The position numbers were made by a program, and so were the translations under genes. Under the pieces are notes generated by a model, which saw only the letters and a list, made by a program, of their open reading frames with translations, had not been told where the DNA came from and made no database searches. From NCBI GenBank assembly GCA_022567055.1, contig JADFHU010000398.1, positions 1-5,824 on the forward strand: 5,824 nucleotides of DNA, in the 5' to 3' direction. Shown here piece after piece: positions 1-4,962 of this stretch (positions are counted from its first letter, which is position 1; every line of letters starts with the position of its first letter). The DNA is from Planctomycetota bacterium (lineage in GTDB: Bacteria; Planctomycetota; Phycisphaerae; Sedimentisphaerales; Anaerobacaceae).

Positions 1-605
1 GAACAAAGAAAAAAAGACCTATTGACTGGCTCTTCCCTGAAGTTCGCACGAAGACGCTGGCCCTATTGTTAGATGATCCAGGCAAACGCTGGTATCTTCG
101 CGATATGGGGCGACGCACCGGCCTCGGTATCAGCACCGTACGAAGAGAACTCACCGGTCTTACCGAGGCTGAGATCATATCGAAAACGCTCGACGGCAAC
201 CGCACCTACTATCAGGCCAATCGGGAATGCCCTTTCCTGCCGGATCTCTGCGCACTGCTAAGAAAAACAACAGGGGTCATTGAAATACTGAAGAGATCTC
301 TTGAACCGTTGTCAACGAAGATTCAGGTCGCCTGTGTCTACGGAAGTTTTGGGCAGGGAACCGCCCATTCCAGCAGCGACGTGGATCTTCTTGTGATTGG
401 CTCATGTCGATCGGTGGACATGGTAGACGCAATAAACGACACTCAAGAAAAAACGGGCAGGGAGATTAATGCCACAGTTTATTCAGTGAAGGAGTGGCAA
501 GCGAAGCGGAGCGCCAAGAACCACTTCGTGTGTTCTGTTTCTGATTCTCCACACAAGATATTCCTAATCGGAACTCAGGATGACCTGGAACGACTTAATC
601 TATAG
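1..605 (+). CDS. Winged-helix + MNT-type nucleotidyltransferase (MntA-like antitoxin), 5' end cut by window
   Basis: The reading frame starting at base 3 is open to the left edge and encodes a family-like N-terminus (DWLFPEVRTKTLALLLDDP) upstream of the first possible internal start, a TTG at 66. The real start is therefore outside the window and the gene is 5'-partial. The first ~70 visible residues form a winged helix-turn-helix (WYLRDMGRRTGLGISTVRRE, then a YYQAN wing). It is followed by a minimal nucleotidyltransferase fold with an intact GSX10DXD signature: GS at bases 342-347 and the DVD triad about 12 residues later. Where the third acidic residue is often found the protein reads REINATVYS, with no Asp. 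In studied MntA/HepT pairs the MNT protein adds AMP to the HEPN toxin and silences it, and a winged helix would allow autoregulation. Both roles are inferred here by family. The gene is coupled to the HEPN gene by a 26-base overlap. Confidence 0.85.
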   Translation, partial: TKKKRPIDWLFPEVRTKTLALLLDDPGKRWYLRDMGRRTGLGISTVRRELTGLTEAEIISKTLDGNRTYYQANRECPFLPDLCALLRKTTGVIEILKRSLEPLSTKIQVACVYGSFGQGTAHSSSDVDLLVIGSCRSVDMVDAINDTQEKTGREINATVYSVKEWQAKRSAKNHFVCSVSDSPHKIFLIGTQDDLERLNL

Positions 606-1035
606 AGGCCGGATCGGGAAACACACAACGTCTGGTTCGGAAATAAGCGAGCTCCGGGGAGTGGTGGCTCGGGATCTCGCAGACGCAGAGATTGACGGCT
701 TGTCCGCAGACCGACGGTTTGCGACGGCGTACAATGCGGCGCTCCAGAGTTCGAAAATGGTCATCGCCTGCACCGGCTATAGAGTCAAGGGGCTTGGTGC
801 ACACAACACGACGTTTGAATGCCTTAAGCTGGCCATGGGAGAACCCATTAATCAGATTGCAAGATTCCTGGACCAGGCTCGGAGAAAGAGAAACATCGCT
901 GACTATGATGCTGCCGGGAGAATAACAGATACGGAAGTTGAAGACATGGTTCGAATTGCCAAGCTGTTGGCAGTGCAAGTTGAAGAGTGGACCCAAAGGA
1001 ATCTTCCAGACCTTTCCGAAAAACCGAGTCATTGA
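580..1035 (+). CDS. HEPN domain protein (HepT-like toxin partner of the MNT gene)
   Basis: A 151-residue, mainly helical protein. It carries a block I recognise from HEPN proteins encoded beside winged-helix MNT genes: RGRIGKHTTS near the start, RDLADAEIDGLSADRRFATAYNAAL (about residues 31-55), GAHNTTFECL (73-82) and the signature RRKRNIADYD (101-110). HEPN toxins studied so far are often ribonucleases using an RX4-6H pair, and in HepT a nearby Tyr is AMPylated by MntA. Here no His follows the R-N pair; Asp108 and Tyr109 occupy that region, so nuclease activity cannot be assumed. The ATG at 580 lies inside the end of the upstream gene (26-base overlap), which implies translational coupling and a fixed stoichiometry. 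Only a weak AGG precedes it. An alternative is a non-nuclease substrate-binding HEPN protein. Family assignment is firm; toxin activity is inferred. Confidence 0.85.
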   Translation: MTWNDLIYRGRIGKHTTSGSEISELRGVVARDLADAEIDGLSADRRFATAYNAALQSSKMVIACTGYRVKGLGAHNTTFECLKLAMGEPINQIARFLDQARRKRNIADYDAAGRITDTEVEDMVRIAKLLAVQVEEWTQRNLPDLSEKPSH

Positions 1036-1062
1036 CCCGACGAATCAGTCTTCAGGCCGAAC

Positions 1063-1109
1063 CGATTATCGATTACTGATTACTGGTCACTGATTACTGA
1101 TTACCGATT
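1063..1109 (+). repeat. Heptanucleotide repeat array (TGATTAC units)
   Basis: Consecutive 7-base units read CGATTAT, CGATTAC, TGATTAC, TGGTCAC, TGATTAC, TGATTAC, CGATT. The central degenerate TGGTCAC unit splits the array into two pairs of perfect or near-perfect units. The same two-units/GGT/two-units plan recurs on the other strand at 5674-5710. It lies between the HEPN stop and the promoter of the next gene. It is probably a dispersed intergenic repeat; a protein-binding array is possible but not shown. Confidence 0.8.
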
Positions 1110-1115
1110 CCGCAT

Positions 1116-1143
1116 TTCAAATCACGCGACATCCTGCTATGAT
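1116..1143 (+). promoter_or_regulatory. Putative sigma-70 extended -10 promoter of the YihY-family gene
   Basis: TATGAT at 1138-1143 matches the -10 consensus at 5 of 6 positions and is preceded by TGC, giving an extended -10 element. A weak -35 (TTCAAA, 1116-1121) lies 16 bases upstream. Transcription would begin near 1150, leaving a leader of about 45 bases before the ATG at 1195. It sits just after the heptad repeats and would separate this gene from the MNT/HEPN pair. Confidence 0.5.
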
Positions 1144-1194
1144 GGTATCCTTTCAGATTGTCTTTTCCAGAGACCATTGAGTACGGGGTCACCC

Positions 1195-2517
1195 ATGTTG
1201 TCGAAGACAGTGACGTTTTTCAAAACAGAGATTTGGAGACTACGTCTCAGCGACTATTCCCGGCCTACGGCCTTCTTCATCCGACAGGCTCAAGTAATCG
1301 CATTGGCCTTTCGCCGCTTCGGCGAGGACAAATGCAAGTTTCGGGCGGCGGCGTTGACCTATCACTCTCTGCTCTCCATCGTGCCCCTGCTGGCAATGGT
1401 CTTTGGCATTGCCAAGGGCTTCGGCTTGGAGGAACGCGTTGAGGCACTGGTGAGAGCGGGATTCCCGGATCAAGAGACGATCGCGCAAAAGACAATTGAT
1501 TTTGCCAATTCTATGCTGCAGAGCGCCAACGGCGGCCTGGTGGCTACCATTGGGCTGGTCATCATGTTCTGGACCATCGTGAAGGTCCTGGGGGACATTG
1601 AGGAATCCTTTAATGGCATTTGGGGCGTCAAGCGATCCCGGTCCCTTGGCCGGAAGTTCAGTGACTATCTATCGATCGTGCTGATCTGTCCCATACTGCT
1701 GGTTCTGGCCAGTAGTCTGACGGTCGTCGTCAACAGTCAAGTGCTCGTGCTGGCCGAAAAGACCTCTGCGTTCCGGGCCCTGGCGCCCGCCGTCCTGCTG
1801 TCGCTCAAGCTCCTGCCCTACGCCACCATTTGGGTGAGCTTCATTTTTATCTTCATCTTCATGCCCAACACCAAAGTCAAGTTCCGGGCAGGCTTGGTCG
1901 GTGGCATCGTCGCCGGTACGATTTTTCACCTCTCGCAGTGGACCTACGTTCACCTCCAGATTGGCGTAGCCAGATCGGGCGCCATCTACGGTAGCTTTGC
2001 CGCCCTGCCGCTCTTCATGATTTGGCTGCACGTCAGTTGGCTGATCGTACTGTTTGGTGCGGAGATATCCTTCGCCGTGCAGAACGTAAAAATCTACGAA
2101 TTCGATCAAGACTGTCTGGACATCAGTCCTTCCTTTAAGAGACTGTTGTCGCTCCTGATCGCTCACCATATCGTCAAGCAGTTCTGCGCCGGGCAAGGGG
2201 CGTGTGACGCGACGCAGGTCTCCAGAAAACTCGAAATCCCCATCCGCCTGGTGCGCAAGATACTCTACGAACTCGTCGAGGCCGAGGTCTTGGCCGAAGT
2301 GGTCAAGCCGGAGGAGGATCGGGAGACCGGCTACCAGCCGGCCCGTGATGTGGACGCGCTGACGATCAAGTATGTCGTCGATGCGCTGGACGGCCAGGGC
2401 AGCTCAAACATCCCCGTCATAGCGTCAGAGGAACTCGACAAACTTTCGAGTTATCTGGCCGATCTGGGCAGTGTTCTGGAGAAGGCCCCCGCCAACGTCG
2501 CCTTGAAGGCGGTTTGA
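1195..2517 (+). CDS. YihY/BrkB-family inner-membrane protein with C-terminal winged-helix-like domain
   Basis: A polytopic membrane protein of 440 residues. The N-terminal block with FGEDKCKFRAAALTYHSLL leading into the first membrane helix is a hallmark of the YihY/BrkB (UPF0761) family. Hydrophobic segments lie at roughly residues 53-73, 115-132, 159-181, 196-223, 230-252 and 265-295, giving the expected six spans. IEESFNGIWGVKRSRS follows the second span, as is usual in the family. From about residue 312 a soluble tail follows, with a helix-turn-helix-like stretch (ATQVSRKLEIPIRLVRKILYELVEAEVL), a domain seen in longer members. The substrate and function are not established; older ribonuclease BN labels are known to be wrong. 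I chose ATG 1195, preceded by CGGGGT about 6 bases upstream; a TTG at 1177 would add six residues. The gene ends 4 bases from the convergent RlaP-like gene. Confidence 0.9.
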   Translation: MLSKTVTFFKTEIWRLRLSDYSRPTAFFIRQAQVIALAFRRFGEDKCKFRAAALTYHSLLSIVPLLAMVFGIAKGFGLEERVEALVRAGFPDQETIAQKTIDFANSMLQSANGGLVATIGLVIMFWTIVKVLGDIEESFNGIWGVKRSRSLGRKFSDYLSIVLICPILLVLASSLTVVVNSQVLVLAEKTSAFRALAPAVLLSLKLLPYATIWVSFIFIFIFMPNTKVKFRAGLVGGIVAGTIFHLSQWTYVHLQIGVARSGAIYGSFAALPLFMIWLHVSWLIVLFGAEISFAVQNVKIYEFDQDCLDISPSFKRLLSLLIAHHIVKQFCAGQGACDATQVSRKLEIPIRLVRKILYELVEAEVLAEVVKPEEDRETGYQPARDVDALTIKYVVDALDGQGSSNIPVIASEELDKLSSYLADLGSVLEKAPANVALKAV

Positions 2518-2521
2518 GCCC

Positions 2522-3622
2522 CTATCCATGATGCTCGCTTTCCCATTGGTGTGTCATCGCCTCGAAGAGAGTACCGATGGCCTTGCGATCGACATTCTCC
2601 GGCAGAGGCGACAGGGCGCGACTCGCTTCAAAGCGTTTCAGGTGCTCCTCCGCCATCTCGATCAGTTCCCGATAGACATAGTCCCCCGAGAGAATCCGCA
2701 TGAGAAAGGCCAAGGCCTCTCCTTCGAAGCGGACCAGGGGTTCTCCCTGATCCAGCAGGTGCATGCCGGACAGCAAGAGGCGAAAGGTATGCATCATGTT
2801 CTTGGCATCGTAGTCCATCTCTCCCCGCTCTTGGGACTGCCAACGGGCATCGTTCCGTTCCCTGCGCCACTGCCAGTAGTTGGTATGGTCTCGCAGGGCC
2901 CGCTCGTAGACGCTGCGCTGGTAGATCAACAGACCGATGCAGCGTGTCTGCTCATCCTCCAGAGGAATGGACTCGCAGACCGGAGATCCGTCGCGAAAGA
3001 CCCCCTTGGCCTCGGCGCCGTAGTGGTAGAGGCGAAACACATCGGGACTGCGCTCGAGCGCGGCACAGTGACATTGGGACAGGTCGATCTCCGCCTTGCG
3101 CAGCAGGAGAGGGCGAAAAGGTCTCTTCTGATCCGCGTCGCGAGGTAGAAACCAGCAGAATTCTTCTTGTCGCGGGGCCGCCTCGGGCTGGGGGTTGTTG
3201 ACCCACTTGTGACGTCCCCGGGCGCGTTTGATCTGGGCCCGGGCATAACCCATGTGGGACTGAAAACAGCGTTTGCTCAGGAACAGGTGCCGATGCTCGG
3301 CCAAGGTCTCAAAGGTGGGTGACTCCCATTGGACGCAGTCTTTGGGCGCGAAGAGAAGCTCGATGATATTGGGATTGGCACGCATGGCCAGCTCGATAAA
3401 GCGGCGGATGCCGTAGTAGACCCTGTCATGTTTTTTGTCCATCACCTGCCCTTGCGTCTCCTCGATAGTGAGATAGGCTGAGGCCGGTAGCATGAAGATA
3501 CCACGGATGTCCGTGTCACTTGCGGCGTGAACGGTCCCATACATTCGACTGCCTGCCACGCAGCGAAAGATGACATGATGCCGCGCTGGGCCTTCTTCTA
3601 TGTCCTGCAAGGTCAGGTGCAA
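2522..3622 (-). CDS. RNA-repair-associated DNA polymerase beta-superfamily nucleotidyltransferase (RlaP/COG3541-like)
   Basis: With a TTG start at 3622 the protein has 366 residues. The N-terminal nucleotidyltransferase core begins MHLTLQDIEE and continues to a perfect GSX10DXD signature (GSRMYG...SDTDIRGIF; GS at 24-25, Asp36 and Asp38). NPNIIELLF (about 83-91) supplies further core structure. The C-terminal half is helical and includes YDAKNMMHTFRLLLSG (271-286), a motif typical of the PF10127 'RNA repair pathway DNA polymerase beta' family. Such enzymes are predicted to add nucleotides to damaged RNA ends and are often, not always, encoded near RNA ligases; no ligase is visible here. The central region (about 130-190) has basic patches and a cysteine pair (CHC, 184-186). 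An in-frame stop lies shortly upstream of the alternative TTG at 3652, which lacks a ribosome site. The 3622 start has GGAG at a spacing of 7. Family call is strong; biochemical role is inferred. Confidence 0.85.
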   Translation of the reverse strand: MHLTLQDIEEGPARHHVIFRCVAGSRMYGTVHAASDTDIRGIFMLPASAYLTIEETQGQVMDKKHDRVYYGIRRFIELAMRANPNIIELLFAPKDCVQWESPTFETLAEHRHLFLSKRCFQSHMGYARAQIKRARGRHKWVNNPQPEAAPRQEEFCWFLPRDADQKRPFRPLLLRKAEIDLSQCHCAALERSPDVFRLYHYGAEAKGVFRDGSPVCESIPLEDEQTRCIGLLIYQRSVYERALRDHTNYWQWRRERNDARWQSQERGEMDYDAKNMMHTFRLLLSGMHLLDQGEPLVRFEGEALAFLMRILSGDYVYRELIEMAEEHLKRFEASRALSPLPENVDRKAIGTLFEAMTHQWESEHHG

Positions 3623-3629
3623 GGTGTGT

Positions 3630-3633
3630 CTCC
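3630..3633 (-). promoter_or_regulatory. Ribosome binding site supporting the TTG start of the RlaP-like gene
   Basis: On the minus strand GGAG lies 7 bases before the TTG at 3622. The longer alternative start (TTG at 3652) has only CCTCC/TTTCC sequence upstream and no Shine-Dalgarno match. The chosen start also gives an N-terminus (MHLTLQDIEE) that fits the family. Confidence 0.5.
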
Positions 3634-3695
3634 GAAATCGCCTAGCCGCCAAGGGACCGGAAAGGAGGTCACAGCCCTAGCCGGATGCGCGATGT

Positions 3696-3854
3696 CAAAT
3701 CCAACTATCGAAATACGAAACAAACTCAAAACCACAATATGCCAATGACTGAAACGCGGAAAAAAGTCCCGTTATCGATAAAGATAATCCTCGGTTTAGA
3801 GTTTCCCTCATTGGGCATTTCGTGCTTGTTTCGAATTGCGAGAGTCGGAATTCG
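3696..3854. repeat. ~160-base imperfect inverted repeat (palindromic intergenic element)
   Basis: The arms are about 3700-3755 and 3801-3849. Read in opposite directions they run TCCAACTATCGAAATACGAA... and TCCGACTCTCGCAATTCGAA..., then both give ACAA(A/G)C, ATGCC(C)AATGA and GAAAC, with a short gap in one arm. About 22 of the first 26 aligned positions agree. The centre holds the perfect 10-base palindrome TTATCGATAA (3772-3781). The right end closes with a hairpin and T5. It fills the gap upstream of the RlaP-like gene, where I see no credible coding sequence. It could be a dispersed, transposase-free (MITE/REP-like) repeat or a large structured RNA/DNA element. Confidence 0.65.
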
Positions 3855-3859
3855 TTTTT
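3832..3859 (+). terminator. Hairpin with T5 tail (terminator-like), end of the palindromic element
   Basis: CGAATT (3832-3837) pairs with AATTCG (3849-3854). After one G-G mismatch, CGA pairs with TCG around a GAG loop, and TTTTT follows at 3855-3859. The shape fits an intrinsic terminator for rightward transcription, yet no rightward gene ends here. The stem is AT-rich and weak. It may simply be the tip of the surrounding repeat, or may end a small untranslated transcript. Confidence 0.35.
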
Positions 3860-3941
3860 GGGCGGAGAGAACTGAGCAAAGCCTTTCACCTCCGCGTCAA
3901 GGAATCATGGATCCAAGCATTCAACCAAAAGTCAAGGATGT

Positions 3942-3978
3942 GTCACCTGGGCCGCTTAAAGGACCAGCGCCAGGTGAC
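3942..3978 (-). terminator. Strong hairpin over the stop codon of the DUF4177-like gene
   Basis: GTCACCTGG and CCAGGTGAC form a perfect 9-base-pair stem. On the minus strand an inner CGCT/AGCG stem adds four pairs after a 2-base bulge, leaving a 9-base loop. The TGA stop (3943-3945) lies within the 3' arm. Downstream on the minus strand the sequence is only moderately T-rich (CTTGACTTTT), so this is a probable 3'-end or transcript-stabilising structure rather than a textbook terminator. Confidence 0.5.
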
Positions 3979-4431
3979 CGATGTTGTCACGGGGAGTTTA
4001 ACAGAACCACTCGACCGTGGATCCAACTCCAGATCCTTTATCTCCTGGGAATGATCGACCATCTCCCAGCCTTTTTTGCCAATGGTGTCCAGCAGAATGA
4101 TGTGCGTGTCGCGGGCTTGACTCGATTTGAAATCAACAGGCGTCTTGGAAATCTTGTGACAGAGATCTCTTATGGTGGCTATTTCACTTCGGCCCTGAAA
4201 AATCACCACGCCCTCTTCCGATGAGATCCATTGCCAAGCATGATGAGATCCCTTTTTCCTGAGGGTGCCATGGTATTCAAGCTGGGCATATTCCCAGACG
4301 GTCACCGCCGAGGCCTGTCCTTGAGACTCCTGACTACCGGTATTTCCAGAGGACAGGGTGGCAAGGAGAAAGAGTGTCCCCAAACCCGCGACGGCCAACA
4401 CCAGACTCATTGAAATGCGACGACTGTTCAT
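3943..4431 (-). CDS. Membrane-anchored or exported hypothetical protein with DUF4177-like pattern
   Basis: A 162-residue protein. It has a basic start (MNSRR) and one hydrophobic segment (about residues 8-26), then a Ser/Gly/Gln-rich linker with no lipobox, so it is either secreted or held by an N-terminal anchor. The remainder resembles DUF4177-type small domains: VWEYAQLEY (45-53), LLDTIGKKGWEMVDHS (113-128) and a closing strand ending in WRWSFKRP. That family shows the same WEY...GW.mV...FKRP plan. No function is known and no catalytic residues can be named. The ATG at 4431 has GGGAAGGG 6 bases upstream. The gene starts 27 bases after the ferredoxin stop on the same strand, so the two are probably co-transcribed. 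The DUF4177 link rests on pattern recognition only. Confidence 0.7.
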   Translation of the reverse strand: MNSRRISMSLVLAVAGLGTLFLLATLSSGNTGSQESQGQASAVTVWEYAQLEYHGTLRKKGSHHAWQWISSEEGVVIFQGRSEIATIRDLCHKISKTPVDFKSSQARDTHIILLDTIGKKGWEMVDHSQEIKDLELDPRSSGSVKLPVTTSVTWRWSFKRPR

Positions 4432-4458
4432 AATGTACCCTTCCCAATGTTGTGCATG

Positions 4459-4755
4459 TTAGGGCGTTTGCATGACACGCTCAATTTCATCCAGAATCAT
4501 CTCCACATCCTCCAACTTTACCTCGGTAAACCATATGTTCTGCGGGTACAGGACCACGTTGGGTCCTAGCCTGCAGGGGCCTAGGCACTGGCTCTGCGTG
4601 ACACGTACCTCCTCATTGTCCCAGCGTTCCTCCGCCTTGGCCTTGAGCAGGGCTCGAATCGCCGGCCCGCCGTCATCGGCACAGGAGTACTTCTCGCCCT
4701 GACGATCGTTGACGCAGACAAAAACATGACATTTGAATGGCGTTACGGTTTTCAT
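4459..4755 (-). CDS. Thioredoxin-like [2Fe-2S] ferredoxin
   Basis: A 98-residue protein closely matching the thioredoxin-fold [2Fe-2S] ferredoxins (Shethna type; Aquifex aeolicus Fd4 is the structural model). The expected cluster ligands are Cys14 (HVFVCVNDR), Cys25 (KYSC), Cys57 and Cys61 (QCLGPCRLGPN); Cys9 is additional. The tail NVVLYPQNIWFTEVKLEDVEMILDEI is also typical. It should be a soluble cytoplasmic electron carrier; its partner cannot be read from this window. No Shine-Dalgarno sequence precedes the ATG at 4755; instead the mRNA reads CCTCCTT there. A predicted -10 lies only about 10 bases upstream, so the message may be nearly leaderless. It is followed after 27 bases by the DUF4177-like gene and is divergent from the CxxCH protein. 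Confidence 0.92.
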   Translation of the reverse strand: MKTVTPFKCHVFVCVNDRQGEKYSCADDGGPAIRALLKAKAEERWDNEEVRVTQSQCLGPCRLGPNVVLYPQNIWFTEVKLEDVEMILDEIERVMQTP

Positions 4756-4760
4756 AAGGA

Positions 4761-4784
4761 GGCTCTATATAAGCATAAAGAGCC
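4761..4784. promoter_or_regulatory. Operator-like dyad over the ferredoxin promoter
   Basis: GGCTCT (4761-4766) and AGAGCC (4779-4784) form a perfect 6-base inverted repeat around 12 AT-rich bases that contain the predicted -10 of the ferredoxin gene. The placement suits a repressor site, but no regulator is identifiable and a dyad this short could be chance. Confidence 0.3.
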
Positions 4785-4795
4785 GTAGAGGGCAA
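4766..4795 (-). promoter_or_regulatory. Putative promoter of the ferredoxin gene
   Basis: On the minus strand TTGCCC (4795-4790, 4 of 6 matches to the -35) is followed after 18 bases by TATATA (4771-4766, 4 of 6). Transcription would start near 4759, leaving a leader of only a few bases before the ATG at 4755. This fits the absence of a ribosome binding site. Confidence 0.35.
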
Positions 4796-4853
4796 ATGGT
4801 AATCCGAGGACCTCCAAAGGTACTCCTCCCAGCTCGTGGACTGGGGTCCCCGT

Positions 4854-4882
4854 TTGGAGCATGAATCGAAATCGGGTATAAT
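4854..4882 (+). promoter_or_regulatory. Putative sigma-70 promoter of the CxxCH/dockerin gene
   Basis: A perfect TATAAT at 4877-4882 stands 17 bases after a weak -35 (TTGGAG, 4854-4859). Transcription would start near 4889, just before the hairpin at 4892-4912, leaving a leader of about 75 bases. Confidence 0.5.
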
Positions 4883-4891
4883 GGGCGTACG

Positions 4892-4912
4892 CGCGGTATT
4901 TGGAGTACCGCG
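4892..4912 (+). promoter_or_regulatory. Perfect dyad/hairpin in the 5' leader
   Basis: CGCGGTA (4892-4898) pairs with TACCGCG (4906-4912) around the 7-base loop TTTGGAG. It lies about 10-30 bases downstream of the predicted -10 and could be a leader hairpin or an operator. TTTGGAG also occurs at 4853-4859, and its complement CTCCAAA at 4812-4818. Confidence 0.45.
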
Positions 4913-4962
4913 ACGGTGTGGCGTTTCCCCAGTTTCCTAGTTTTTCCGCGAAGGCAATGAGC

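Noticed and set aside
1063..1109. CRISPR array
   Set aside because: The 7-base units are contiguous, with no 25-40-base repeats or unique spacers.
2528..3148. Rightward open frame of 206 codons
   Set aside because: It is antisense to the RlaP-like gene, which has a full catalytic signature; the rightward product has no recognisable motif.
3862..3895. GCGGAG/CTCCGC inverted repeat
   Set aside because: It has only six pairs across a 22-base loop and no tail or gene context.
3685..4224. Rightward open frame of 179 codons preceded by a perfect AAAGGAGGT (3661-3669)
   Set aside because: Its second half lies antisense to the better-supported DUF4177-like gene, its first half runs through the palindromic repeat, the ribosome site is about 15 bases from the ATG, and the product shows no family pattern.
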